Shown here: piece by piece, positions 1 through 6,888 of the stretch
Layout: each line of letters opens with the position of its first letter
How positions within the stretch are numbered: position 1 is the stretch's first letter
DNA from: Fen-1308 sp035319185
GTDB lineage: Bacteria > Nitrospirota > Thermodesulfovibrionia > Thermodesulfovibrionales > Dissulfurispiraceae
NCBI GenBank assembly: GCA_035319185.1
Contig: DATHDF010000019.1
Coordinates: 1-15,272 of the forward strand
Length of the DNA: 15,272 nt
Direction: 5' to 3'
The notes under the pieces: model-generated
What the model was told of the DNA's origin: nothing
Databases searched by the model: none
What the model saw: only the letters and a program-made list of their open reading frames with translations
Translations under genes and position numbers: made by a program

Positions 1-28
1 TAATTCCGTAGAATGAGCTAGTATCCAT
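1..28 (-). CDS. start of next gene of the nuo operon (5' fragment, probably nuoH)
   Basis: On the minus strand, 17 nt past the nuoD stop, an ATG (26-28) opens a frame that runs off the window edge; nine residues are visible (MDTSSFYGI). A strong Shine-Dalgarno AGGTGG lies at 35-40, 6 nt from the ATG, so translation very likely starts here. An ATG four bases upstream in another frame stops after four codons and is not used. Position directly behind nuoD means the next complex I gene is expected: nuoH in operons lacking nuoEFG, nuoE in 14-gene operons. Nine residues cannot settle which; nuoH is only a mild preference. Confidence 0.5.
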
Positions 29-45
29 TCATATCCACCTTTAGA

Positions 46-1224
46 TTATCTGTCGCATTCACCTAAGACGATATCGATGGTTCCGATGTTGGCAATGACA
101 TCAGCGACAAGAGAGCCTTCGGACAATTTCGGCAAAACCGAGGCATGAACGAAGGACGGCGCCCTGATATGCATCCGGTAAGGCTTGGCTGTCCCGTCAT
201 TTACGAAATAAAAGCCGAGCTCGCCCTTTGGCACTTCTACGGCGGAGTAAAGTTCGTCAAAAGGTTCCTTCTTGGGCTCTTCCTCTTCGCCGGGCAGTAT
301 CTCTCCCATCGGATGGCCGGGCATTACGCGCGGCTTGCCGGGGGGCATGTCATAAGCCGGTGCGTCGGGGGACAGAACCAGTCCTTCGGGCATTTTATCA
401 AGGCATTGCCTGATTATTCTGACCGACTGCCGGAATTCATCCATCCTGCACCGATACCTGTCATACACGTCGCAATTCTTGCCGATCGGCACATCGAAAT
501 CTATTTCGTCATAGGCATCATAAGGAGCTGCCTTTCTCACGTCATACGCTACGCCTGAACCCCTGAGGGTAGGGCCGGTCAGTCCCCAGTTGACTGCGTC
601 TTTGGCCGAAATGACTCCGATGCCGACGGTCCTCTGGAGCCAGATCCTGTTCTGGTCTATAAGGGTTTCATACTCCAGGACACGCTTGGGATAATCTTCT
701 ACGAATTTATAACAGCTGTCCATGAACTCATTGTCAACGTCGCATCTTACGCCGCCGATTCGTGGATAGGTAACCGTCAGGCGGGCGCCGCAGACCATTT
801 CATACAGGTCGAGAATCCATTCCCTGTCTCTCATGCCATAAAGAAACACCGTCATGGCCCCGATATCGAGCGCGTGGGTAGCAATCCAGACAATGTGGTT
901 AGCTATCCTTGTAAGTTCCGCCATGATCGTCCTGATATATTTGGCCCTCGGCGGCGCCTCTATGCCAAGAAGCCTCTCGACGGCCAAACAATAACCGATA
1001 TTGTTTGACATGCTGGATACATAATCCAGCCTGTCCGTGAGTGGAAGCGCCATGGGATAGGTCCTGTTTTCACCGAGCTTTTCAGTTCCGCGGTGCAGAT
1101 AGCCTACATGTGGCGTGCATTTTACGACCGTCTCTCCGTCGAGATCGAGCACCAGCCTCAAAACCCCGTGGGTTGCAGGGTGCTGAGGTCCCATGTTGAT
1201 CGAGAGCTCTTTCTTTTTCAGCAT
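46..1224 (-). CDS. nuoD: NADH-quinone oxidoreductase subunit D (complex I 49-kDa subunit)
   Basis: This is the peripheral-arm subunit of complex I that, with NuoB, forms the quinone-reduction pocket at the membrane interface. It passes electrons from cluster N2 to quinone, coupled to ion pumping. The 392-residue product is normal for a stand-alone NuoD and is not fused to NuoC. The family signature GPQHPATHG sits at residues 12-20, followed by the expected GYLHRGTEKLGE stretch and, mid-protein, GPTLRGSGVAYDVRK; the C-terminus ends in VLGECDR. The ATG lies 3 nt after the nuoC stop, with only a weak GAGG about 11 nt upstream, so translational coupling is likely. Residues 305-330 are rich in Glu and Pro, a probably exposed loop. 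NuoD shares ancestry with NiFe-hydrogenase large subunits, but the adjacent nuoA-C make the complex I assignment secure. Confidence 0.97.
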   Translation of the reverse strand: MLKKKELSINMGPQHPATHGVLRLVLDLDGETVVKCTPHVGYLHRGTEKLGENRTYPMALPLTDRLDYVSSMSNNIGYCLAVERLLGIEAPPRAKYIRTIMAELTRIANHIVWIATHALDIGAMTVFLYGMRDREWILDLYEMVCGARLTVTYPRIGGVRCDVDNEFMDSCYKFVEDYPKRVLEYETLIDQNRIWLQRTVGIGVISAKDAVNWGLTGPTLRGSGVAYDVRKAAPYDAYDEIDFDVPIGKNCDVYDRYRCRMDEFRQSVRIIRQCLDKMPEGLVLSPDAPAYDMPPGKPRVMPGHPMGEILPGEEEEPKKEPFDELYSAVEVPKGELGFYFVNDGTAKPYRMHIRAPSFVHASVLPKLSEGSLVADVIANIGTIDIVLGECDR

Positions 1225-1227
1225 CGC

Positions 1228-1764
1228 TCAGCGAACCTCGTATTGCTTGTTTCTTTCGGCAGTTTCCACTACCTCTTTATATCCCTTCCACTCGGCTTCG
1301 CCGAGATCGCTTTTCAGCGGATAGTCCTTTCTCAGCGGGTGGCCCTCCCAGTCTTCAGGCATCAGTATCCTGCGAAGATCAGGATGACCGGCGAAGGATA
1401 TCCCAAACATGTCGAAGCATTCGCGCTCATGCCAATCCGCACCGGCCCAGATGCCGACAACACTGGCTATTTTGCAATCATTCTCAGGCACCACTGCCTT
1501 GATGCGAATGCAGTGATTGTGGCTTATCGAGCGGAGATTATAGACGACTTCAAACCTGTCATTCTTTCTCCCCATATAATCCGCGCCGCAGAGATCGACA
1601 AGATAGTCGAAGTCGAGTTCCGGAGAGGCTTTCAGAAACTTCATAATGACCAGAATGTTGGCTTTGTTGACCGTCACAGACACCTGACCGCCGAATTCGA
1701 CCGTATACAGGACGTCGGACTGAAATTTTGACTTGAGCAATTCTGAGATCTGGACAGGAGTCAA
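1228..1764 (-). CDS. nuoC: NADH-quinone oxidoreductase subunit C (complex I 30-kDa subunit)
   Basis: This hydrophilic subunit of the complex I connecting arm packs against NuoD and NuoB and carries no cofactor. The family signature is clear in the C-terminal half: HERECFDMFGI, then GHPDLRRILMPEDWEGHPLRKDYPL. I chose the TTG at 1762-1764 as start (178 residues, beginning MTPVQISELL): GGAG lies at 1770-1773, 5 nt upstream, and the codon begins 1 nt after the nuoB stop. An in-frame TTG at 1801-1803 would add 13 residues, but it overlaps nuoB by 38 nt and has no Shine-Dalgarno sequence. There is no ATG near the N-terminus. It is co-transcribed between nuoB and nuoD. Confidence 0.95.
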   Translation of the reverse strand: MTPVQISELLKSKFQSDVLYTVEFGGQVSVTVNKANILVIMKFLKASPELDFDYLVDLCGADYMGRKNDRFEVVYNLRSISHNHCIRIKAVVPENDCKIASVVGIWAGADWHERECFDMFGISFAGHPDLRRILMPEDWEGHPLRKDYPLKSDLGEAEWKGYKEVVETAERNKQYEVR

Positions 1765-1765
1765 A

Positions 1766-2287
1766 TTATCTCCATCTGCTCCATTTGAAATGTTCCTTAT
1801 CAATTAGCTGCTGCAGTTTAATAAGCCCCTCCAGCAAAGCCTCCGGTCTCGGCGGACATCCAGGTATATAGACATCGACAGGGAGTATAGTGTCTACACC
1901 CTGAACTGTGCTGTATGTGTTGTAGATGCCGCCGCTGCATGCGCAGCTGCCCATTGCTATGACGTATCTGGGCGCCGGCATCTGGTCATAAACAGTCCTG
2001 ACTACCGGAGCCATCTTTTTTGTCAATGTGCCGGCTATGATGATCGCATCTGACTGCCTCGGAGATCCTCTGAAGACTACGCCGAAACGGTCAAGATCAT
2101 AATGAGACGCGCCTGTCGCCATCATCTCGATTGCGCAGCAGGCAAGACCAAAGGTCATCGGCCAGATGGAAGACCGTCTGCCCCAGTTTACGACTTTATC
2201 AAGTGCAGCAACAATGGTGTTGGCGCCCGGAATGATCTTTATTCCTTCCTCGACTTCTACAAGGGAAGTGGTGCCGTCAATTATCAT
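1766..2287 (-). CDS. nuoB: NADH-quinone oxidoreductase subunit B (N2 iron-sulfur subunit)
   Basis: This complex I subunit (PSST) carries the terminal [4Fe-4S] cluster N2, the direct electron donor to quinone. The 173-residue protein has the tandem cysteines of GLACCAIEM (C50, C51), C115 in GSCACSGG and C144 in PGCPPRP, which are the four expected N2 ligands. WPMTFGLACC and the FRGSPRQSD loop are also typical. The ATG is 15 nt after the nuoA stop, with GGGGA as a weak Shine-Dalgarno sequence. The stop codon lies 1 nt from the chosen nuoC start. NuoB-like proteins also occur in hydrogenases, but the flanking nuoA, C and D settle the identity. Confidence 0.97.
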   Translation of the reverse strand: MIIDGTTSLVEVEEGIKIIPGANTIVAALDKVVNWGRRSSIWPMTFGLACCAIEMMATGASHYDLDRFGVVFRGSPRQSDAIIIAGTLTKKMAPVVRTVYDQMPAPRYVIAMGSCACSGGIYNTYSTVQGVDTILPVDVYIPGCPPRPEALLEGLIKLQQLIDKEHFKWSRWR

Positions 2288-2302
2288 TCGAAGTCCCCAG
2301 CG

Positions 2303-2677
2303 CTACCATTTGAAAGCCTCCTTCTTCCAGGCGTAAACATAACCGATTAGCAGAACTACGATGAACAGCAGCATTTCGACGAGGGCGTACAGGCCGATGC
2401 TGTCGAACACAAGCGCCCACGGATAAAGGAAAACAGCTTCAACGTCAAACACCACGAACAGCATGGCAATGATATAGAACTTGATGCTGAACCTCTCCCT
2501 TGTTTCCCCCACCGGTGGATTGCCGGATTCGTAAATGTAGAGCTTTTCAGTGTATGGTCTTTTCAGGCGGAAAAGGCTGCCGACAAGGAGAACTACGACT
2601 GAAAATAAAATAGAAACTATCATGATTACCATGATGGGCAAATACTCGTATGGGATGTATGATCCTGGTATTTGCAT
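2303..2677 (-). CDS. nuoA: NADH-quinone oxidoreductase subunit A
   Basis: This small membrane subunit of complex I sits at the base of the membrane arm near the quinone tunnel. The 124 residues hold three hydrophobic segments, at about 10-36, 66-85 and 95-117. The family blocks YESGNPPVGETRERFSIKFYIIAMLFVVFD and VEAVFLYPWA are present in order, including the conserved acidic residues of the FDVEAVF stretch. The ATG (2675-2677) has GGGAG 8 nt upstream. It is the first gene of the operon: a strong promoter lies about 30 bp upstream and the next gene upstream (motB) is almost 200 bp away. Confidence 0.97.
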   Translation of the reverse strand: MQIPGSYIPYEYLPIMVIMIVSILFSVVVLLVGSLFRLKRPYTEKLYIYESGNPPVGETRERFSIKFYIIAMLFVVFDVEAVFLYPWALVFDSIGLYALVEMLLFIVVLLIGYVYAWKKEAFKW

Positions 2678-2711
2678 TTTCAGTTCTCCCGGATGCTTGC
2701 AAACTGTGCTT

Positions 2712-2741
2712 ATAATGCTGATTCGGCAATTAAAATGTCAA
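2712..2741 (-). promoter_or_regulatory. sigma70-type promoter of the nuo operon
   Basis: On the minus strand a perfect -35 box TTGACA (2736-2741) is followed by an 18-nt spacer and a -10 box CATTAT (2712-2717, four of six matches). A start site near 2705 gives a leader of about 28 nt before nuoA. A TATAAG starting 3 nt further downstream is an alternative -10 with a poor 21-nt spacer. The upstream DNA (2755-2790) is very AT-rich, like an UP element. This is motif reading only. Confidence 0.72.
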
Positions 2742-2794
2742 GAGAAATGGGGATGGAATTGATTTGAATTAATTATAAGAATATAAACGCCGAA

Positions 2795-2817
2795 TGACAA
2801 TGCGCCGCATTTCGTCA
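2795..2817. repeat. imperfect inverted repeat between motB and nuoA
   Basis: Arms TGAC-AATGC (2795-2803) and GCATT-TC-GTCA (2807-2817) can pair over 9 bp, with a 2-nt bulge and a 3-nt loop. It lies about 53 nt past the long-motB stop and about 55 nt upstream of the nuo -35 box. There is no T-tract on either side, so it is a poor intrinsic terminator; attenuation of motility read-through or an operator are possible. Confidence 0.35.
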
Positions 2818-2840
2818 GAACGGTCCGGAAGCAGTTCATT

Positions 2841-2861
2841 CGATCTATGCAGTAAAGATCG
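2841..2861. repeat. inverted repeat CGATCT-N9-AGATCG just downstream of motB
   Basis: Perfect 6-bp arms, CGATCT (2841-2846) and AGATCG (2856-2861), are separated by 9 nt and lie 8 nt past the motB stop codon. It has the spacing of a dimeric repressor site or a weak mRNA 3' hairpin. There is no T-run, so it is not a convincing terminator. Confidence 0.3.
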
Positions 2862-2869
2862 GCTTCGGT

Positions 2870-3883
2870 TTAACGGTCGAGGCCTGGGAATATGGAAGGC
2901 CGCACGTCTATTGGCTTGTCCGGTTTAATGCCGGTGTCAATGACCCTTTTTCTGTCCTTGTCGGAGGGGACTGAGCGGCTGTCCTGCTGCTGGCTCTTTT
3001 GAGCACCGGACGGCTCGGCAACCACAGGTTGCGAGGTGTTCGGCACCGTCGGCGGCGAGATAATCGGCGGCAGCGCTTCTGGCTGTCCTGAAGCCCCGGT
3101 TGCAGGCGTAGCTCCCGCAGCCTGTGAAGCGGCTTTTGGGCGACCGGCAAGCAGAATTATGCTGATCCTGCGATTTCTCAGATCAGCCGGGTTTTCTTTT
3201 ATCAATGGCTCGGTATCGGCATAGCCGACCACCCTTGCGATTTTGTCGGGATCGATCCCGTCATGCTCGAGCTCTTTTCTGGCTGACGATGCCCTGGCAG
3301 TGGAAAGCTCCCAGTTCGTCTCCCCGGACTTCTTAAAAGGAGAGGCATCGGTGTGACCCTCCACCGCGATCCTGCCTGAAAAATCCTTTATATTTTCTGA
3401 AACTACTTTTATTATCTGGCGGCATTTTTCATTCGGTTCGGCGCTGCCTGATGGGAACATCGGCCTGCCTTCGAGATCGACTATCTGGATCCTTACTCCC
3501 CCGTCAACGATGTCGAGAATAACCTGGTCCTTCAGGCTTTTAAGTTGCTCCTCTATCGCGGCCTTCAATTTGTCTTTGATGTCTTCAACGGCCATTTCTC
3601 CGGTGACGACTTCGGCCGTAGATGTCTTGATCTCAGATTTTATGCTTGACGACTGCTCCATAAAAGAGCGTCCCCCCTGCTGAAAGACATTAAAATTGCG
3701 GAAATAGTCCGCCAGCACGGCCCTCTTTTCGGGAGTCACCATGGAAATAAGCCACAGCAAAAGGAAAAAGGCCATCATGGCCGTCACGAAATCGGCGTAT
3801 GCGACCTTCCAACTGCCGCCGTGATGTCCGCCGTGGCTTTTTTTAACCTTCTTTATGATTATTGTCTTGGACTTGTCTGCCAT
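2870..3883 (-). CDS. motB: flagellar motor protein MotB (long form with Pro-rich C-terminal tail)
   Basis: This is the stator subunit that anchors the MotA4-5MotB2 ion channel to peptidoglycan and carries the ion-binding aspartate. The N-terminus resembles E. coli MotB: a basic cytoplasmic segment with SHGGHHGGSWKVAYADF, then one membrane helix (about 28-48) with the essential Asp at D31 in YADFVTAMMAFF. A linker and plug region follows (about 50-120), then an OmpA/MotB peptidoglycan-binding domain (about 125-245) with GHTDASPF, NWELSTARA and NRRISI. Residues 250-337 form an extra tail rich in Pro, Ala, Ser and Gln, with low complexity and no recognised domain; it accounts for most of the excess over the usual ~300 residues. 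The ATG is 18 nt past the motA stop and lacks a clear Shine-Dalgarno sequence, suggesting coupling. It is the last gene of the five-gene motility operon. Confidence 0.95.
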   Translation of the reverse strand: MADKSKTIIIKKVKKSHGGHHGGSWKVAYADFVTAMMAFFLLLWLISMVTPEKRAVLADYFRNFNVFQQGGRSFMEQSSSIKSEIKTSTAEVVTGEMAVEDIKDKLKAAIEEQLKSLKDQVILDIVDGGVRIQIVDLEGRPMFPSGSAEPNEKCRQIIKVVSENIKDFSGRIAVEGHTDASPFKKSGETNWELSTARASSARKELEHDGIDPDKIARVVGYADTEPLIKENPADLRNRRISIILLAGRPKAASQAAGATPATGASGQPEALPPIISPPTVPNTSQPVVAEPSGAQKSQQQDSRSVPSDKDRKRVIDTGIKPDKPIDVRPSIFPGLDR

Positions 3884-3901
3884 TGACGAATTATTGTGCG
3901 G

Positions 3902-4759
3902 CTATTTCTTCATAGCGCGCAGCGTTTCCTCGACTTCTACGAATGAAGGTTTGACATGACCGGGGATTGCGCGCCTGGCGAATTCAACGGCGATCTGCGG
4001 AGCTGCGCCTCCGATAAATGACACGAGGCCCACTTTTAAAACTGACAGATATTCTTTGTCTTCATTTACGATTGTCTCCAGGTTTCTGGAAAGGGGAGCA
4101 GCGAAGCCGTATGAGAGCAATATGCCGAGAAAGGTTCCAACGAGCGCAGCTCCAATACTGTGGCCCAGCACTTCCGGCGGCTCCTTCATCTTGCCCATGG
4201 TGAGCACGACGCCGAGAACGGCTGCAACGATACCAAGCCCCGGCAGCGAATCGGCAACATTGGCGAGACTTTTGGATGGCGCCATCCCCTCCTCGTGGTG
4301 TGTATCCAGTTCGTTGTCGAGCATCGTTTCCAGTTCATATGATGATATGCTGGTTGTCATGACGGTTCGCAGCGTGTCGGTTACAAGGTTAACCGCATGA
4401 TGGTTTTTCAGAAACTTCGGGTGCGAGCTGAATATCTTGCTCTCTTCAGGACTATCGACATCGGCCTCAATCGAAACCAATCCTTCCTTTCGTATTTTAG
4501 AGAAGATTTCGTTGAGCATAATGAGAGCGTCAAGATAGTCCGCCTTCGCATAGCCCTTGTTTGTGAGGGCGCGAATAATGCTTTTGAAAATATCCTTTAT
4601 TACCTTAAGCGGGGACGCGATTATCAGGGAACCCAATGCAGCTCCGCCTATAATGACGAGTTCGGCAGGCTGGACCAGCACCGAAAGATTGCCGTGCTCC
4701 ATGAGATAGCCGCCGATGACGCTGAGAAGCACTATTACCGATCCTATTATTACAAACAT
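3902..4759 (-). CDS. motA: flagellar motor stator protein MotA (long, E. coli type)
   Basis: This four-helix stator subunit conducts ions with MotB and pushes on FliG of the rotor. Its 285 residues match the E. coli-type length (295), longer than the PomA type (~255). The functional residues fall at the same numbers as in E. coli MotA: R90 and E98 in the cytoplasmic loop (KIRKEGLVSIE), and P173 (SLPGLGIVAAVLGVV) and P222 (AAPLSRN) at the channel. Other family blocks are QPAELVIIGGA (31-40), LVGTFLGILLSYG and APQIAVEFARR. The ATG has AGGA about 4 nt upstream and lies 14 nt after the PilZ gene, with motB 18 nt downstream, so it is co-transcribed. This is one of two motA genes in the operon; this pair is closer to the classical proton-driven subfamily, but the coupling ion cannot be read from sequence. 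Confidence 0.96.
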   Translation of the reverse strand: MFVIIGSVIVLLSVIGGYLMEHGNLSVLVQPAELVIIGGAALGSLIIASPLKVIKDIFKSIIRALTNKGYAKADYLDALIMLNEIFSKIRKEGLVSIEADVDSPEESKIFSSHPKFLKNHHAVNLVTDTLRTVMTTSISSYELETMLDNELDTHHEEGMAPSKSLANVADSLPGLGIVAAVLGVVLTMGKMKEPPEVLGHSIGAALVGTFLGILLSYGFAAPLSRNLETIVNEDKEYLSVLKVGLVSFIGGAAPQIAVEFARRAIPGHVKPSFVEVEETLRAMKK

Positions 4760-4773
4760 GACGTCCTAAGCCT

Positions 4774-5304
4774 TTATCCCCGTTTTCTCCGCAGTATGTT
4801 CCGCTGCGTCTTGAACACCAGTTTTACTATCTCATCACGTATTTCGTCATCGATGGCCACGAATCTCACTGCGGTATGGTAATATTCATCGGTTGCACGG
4901 ACATCGACAACTTCGCCATACAGATACAGCAATGTCGACGGGAGTGAAGGCAGCATCATCTTCATTTCCAGTAGATCGCCGGACATGTATTTGTCGTTTA
5001 AGTCGAAGCAGAGTCCGCCCCCGCTGATGTTGATCTTCTTCTGGGGCATTATCTGCACCTTCTCCTCGCGAGCCGACAGCGTCGCTATGATTGTATCCAG
5101 CTTTGCGTTCAGCATTTTAAGCCATTCTGCGAGGATTATATCTTCGACATCCGGCGGTGTAGGGAAATCGGGCAATCTCGTTTCACCCACGAAGATAGAC
5201 CTGACGTTTTGTTTCTCCTCAGGGGGAACAAGCCGGACTTCAAACGGGATAACTACGTCGACACGGGAGAATTCCCGCAGGTTCTTTTCGCTGGAATCAG
5301 TCAT
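4774..5304 (-). CDS. PilZ-domain protein, probable cyclic-di-GMP receptor with helical insertion
   Basis: The 176-residue soluble protein has no signal peptide or membrane segment. Both c-di-GMP-binding motifs of PilZ domains are present: RxxxR as R10-EFS-R14 and [D/N]xSxxG as N92-I-S94-GG-G97. In ordinary PilZ domains they are much closer; here about 78 residues separate them, including a probable long amphipathic helix (about 52-82, DVEDIILAEWLKMLNAKLDT then further Leu/Ile positions). This recalls the Xanthomonas tetrameric PilZ fold, in which inserted helices form a coiled coil; that comparison is from memory. The C-terminus (VVDVRATDEYYHTAVRFVAI, then a basic helix ending RRKRG) is typical of PilZ. 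A strong AAGGAG lies 4 nt upstream of the ATG. It sits between two stator pairs in one operon, so a role like YcgR (c-di-GMP-dependent brake or stator control) is likely but inferred. Confidence 0.85.
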   Translation of the reverse strand: MTDSSEKNLREFSRVDVVIPFEVRLVPPEEKQNVRSIFVGETRLPDFPTPPDVEDIILAEWLKMLNAKLDTIIATLSAREEKVQIMPQKKINISGGGLCFDLNDKYMSGDLLEMKMMLPSLPSTLLYLYGEVVDVRATDEYYHTAVRFVAIDDEIRDEIVKLVFKTQRNILRRKRG

Positions 5305-5309
5305 GGCGC

Positions 5310-5365
5310 TCCTTCCTATTATAACACTTCATATCTCGCAATAAATCTGAATAAATCCTTCCTAT
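5310..5365 (-). repeat. direct repeat ATAGGAAGGA around the motB-PilZ junction
   Basis: The 10-bp sequence ATAGGAAGGA (minus strand) occurs at 5356-5365, covering the stop codon of the short motB, and again at 5310-5319, where it supplies the PilZ Shine-Dalgarno sequence. The 57-nt gap also holds a perfect TATAAT at 5316-5321 on the minus strand, with only a weak -35 (TTTATT, 16-nt spacer), so a weak internal promoter for PilZ-motA-motB is possible. The upstream repeat copy has no start codon at a suitable distance. Confidence 0.4.
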
Positions 5366-6012
5366 CTCAATGACGACGGGGCAACCACGATCTCGACCCT
5401 CCGGTTCCTGGCGCGACCTTCTTCGGTGGCATTGGAGGCAAGCGGCCTGTATTCGCCGTATCCGGCAACTATAAATCTGTTAGGATCGAGCCCCTGTCCG
5501 ATCAATGCTGAAAGCACGCTCGCAGCCCTTGCTGTTGAAAGCTCCCAGTTGGACTTATATCTTGGGCCGGATGTCGGCATCTCGTCAGTGTGCCCCTCGA
5601 CGACAATCCTGCCGGGGTTCTTCTTCAGGATCCCGGCCAGAGATGACAGCGCGGCAGCGGTTTTTTCCGTTATGTCAGCCGAGCCTGATGCGAACGCAGT
5701 ATCGTTGGAAAGTGTGACGACCAGCCCTCTCGGGTCGCTTTTCACCGAGATGCCCTCGACATTGCCGAAGCTTTTCCGCATCTCTTCAAGGATCGGCTTT
5801 TTACCCTCCTCAATCCCAGCAACAGGCTTTTCGATGACATTGAATGCCTGCCTGAGGGAAGTTGAAAACTGACCGACCTTTTCTTTATCGACTGTCGATA
5901 AGGCGTAGAGCGCCGCAAAAAAGGTGAACATAAGGGTCAGGAAGTCTGAATATGATATCAGCCATCTGTCCATATGGTCGTGATCGTCCTCAAGCCGTCT
6001 GTGTCTTCTCAT
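5362..6012 (-). CDS. motB: flagellar motor protein MotB (short, PomB/Bacillus-like form)
   Basis: This is the peptidoglycan-anchored stator subunit paired with the motA gene directly upstream. Its 216 residues make a compact form. After a charged N-terminus (RRHRRLEDDHDH), one membrane helix (about 17-37, WLISYSDFLTLMFTFFAALY) carries the essential aspartate at D23. A short linker is followed by the OmpA/MotB domain (about 90-212) with GHTDEMPTSG, NWELSTARAASV, GYGEYRP and RNRRVEI. The helix (SYSDFLTLMFTFF) differs from the long MotB in the same operon (AYADFVTAMMAFF), so the two are not a recent duplication. The ATG overlaps the motA stop as ATGA (6009-6012), typical of translationally coupled stator pairs. 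The coupling ion is undetermined. Confidence 0.94.
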   Translation of the reverse strand: MRRHRRLEDDHDHMDRWLISYSDFLTLMFTFFAALYALSTVDKEKVGQFSTSLRQAFNVIEKPVAGIEEGKKPILEEMRKSFGNVEGISVKSDPRGLVVTLSNDTAFASGSADITEKTAAALSSLAGILKKNPGRIVVEGHTDEMPTSGPRYKSNWELSTARAASVLSALIGQGLDPNRFIVAGYGEYRPLASNATEEGRARNRRVEIVVAPSSLR

Positions 6013-6770
6013 GGGTTACCGGCCGGGCGATTTTCGAGAAAGGCATTGAGCTTCGCCCTGAGAAAGTACGGATTGACGCCGCTTTCGACCCCAAGCACGC
6101 CTTCTACTATCAGGTCCATAATGTAAATGTCCTCATTCATGCGACTGATTATTCTCTTGGCGACTGGAAGGAGGACGAGATTTGCTGAACCGACGCCGTA
6201 GATAGTTGCGACAAATGCCACCGATATTCCCGACCCTATCTTTGAGGGATCAGCAACGTTGCTCATGACCTGGATCAGTCCGAGAACGGCTCCAAGTATC
6301 CCGATTGTCGGCGCGTAGCCGCCCGCAGTTTCGAAGACCTTCGCCGACCGTCTCATTGCAGTCTCGAATGTTGAGATTTCACGTTCCAGGATGTCGCGAA
6401 TCATCTTGGGAGGCATCCCGTCCACCACAAGATTAAGGCCTTTTCTGAGAAATGCATTCTGAATTTCCATGATCTGCGGCTGCAGCGCGATCAGGCCCAT
6501 ACGCCTGGCCTGGATTAGAATGTTGACCGAATCCTCGATTATGAGATACGGATCCGCATCTTTCTTCGTAAATACCAGCTTCAGCGAAGAGATAGCCCTG
6601 AGCAGTTCTTTGAGGGGGTAACTGAGCATTGTAGCGCCCAATGTGCCGCCCAGGACTATAAAAGCGGCTGCAGCCTGTACAAGATGGGAAGTTGTGCCGC
6701 CTTCGACAATATTGCCGATGATTATTGCGGCTACTCCTACCAGCAGGCCCAGGACGGCGATCAGATCCAT
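6009..6770 (-). CDS. motA: flagellar motor stator protein MotA (short, PomA-like)
   Basis: This four-helix ion-channel and FliG-contacting stator subunit has 253 residues, the PomA/MotP length. The N-terminus MDLIAVLGLLVGVAAIIIGN is typical of PomA. Further blocks are GGTLGATMLSYPL (41-53), the cytoplasmic loop ARRMGLIAL (88-96), GGYAPTIGILGAVLGLI with channel proline P154, and NLVLLPVAKRI with P202. The acidic residue that normally follows the loop motif (R...GLLALE) and works electrostatically with FliG is a glutamine here (Q97). It is the first gene of the five-gene motility operon and overlaps the next gene by 4 nt. AAGGA lies a somewhat long 11 nt upstream of the ATG. Predicted sigma28 and sigma70 promoters lie upstream, consistent with late flagellar expression plus a basal level. 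Confidence 0.94.
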   Translation of the reverse strand: MDLIAVLGLLVGVAAIIIGNIVEGGTTSHLVQAAAAFIVLGGTLGATMLSYPLKELLRAISSLKLVFTKKDADPYLIIEDSVNILIQARRMGLIALQPQIMEIQNAFLRKGLNLVVDGMPPKMIRDILEREISTFETAMRRSAKVFETAGGYAPTIGILGAVLGLIQVMSNVADPSKIGSGISVAFVATIYGVGSANLVLLPVAKRIISRMNEDIYIMDLIVEGVLGVESGVNPYFLRAKLNAFLENRPAGNP

Positions 6771-6796
6771 ATAATATTCTGTCCTTCAGAAGCGCC

Positions 6797-6808
6797 TTCC
6801 TGCAGGAA
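6797..6808. repeat. 12-bp perfect palindrome in the motA leader
   Basis: TTCCTGCAGGAA is self-complementary and lies 27 nt upstream of the short motA start, inside the predicted leader of both promoters. On the mRNA strand the adjoining CAGG-TTTT-CCTG could form an alternative hairpin. It could be a protein-binding site or a leader structure; there is no further support. Confidence 0.3.
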
Positions 6809-6855
6809 AACCTGAGCATCTGGGGCGAGCAAAAGATATGATATTGACATTCCTC

Positions 6856-6884
6856 ATTATAAGTGTTACAGGGCCTTTAATCAA
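6856..6884 (-). promoter_or_regulatory. sigma70-type promoter of the motility operon (proximal)
   Basis: On the minus strand, -35 TTGATT (6879-6884, four of six matches) is followed by a 17-nt spacer and a perfect -10 TATAAT (6856-6861). The start site would be near 6849, leaving a leader of about 79 nt before motA. It lies downstream of the predicted sigma28 promoter, so the operon would have tandem promoters. Confidence 0.55.
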
Positions 6885-6888
6885 GATA

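Noticed and set aside
1093..1731. 212-codon open frame on the plus strand
   Set aside because: It lies entirely antisense to nuoC and the start of nuoD, both with clear family signatures; its translation shows no recognisable motif. It is a by-product of codon bias on the coding strand.
4397..4882. 161-codon plus-strand frame across the motA/PilZ junction
   Set aside because: It is antisense to two well-supported genes, with no ribosome-binding site or family motif.
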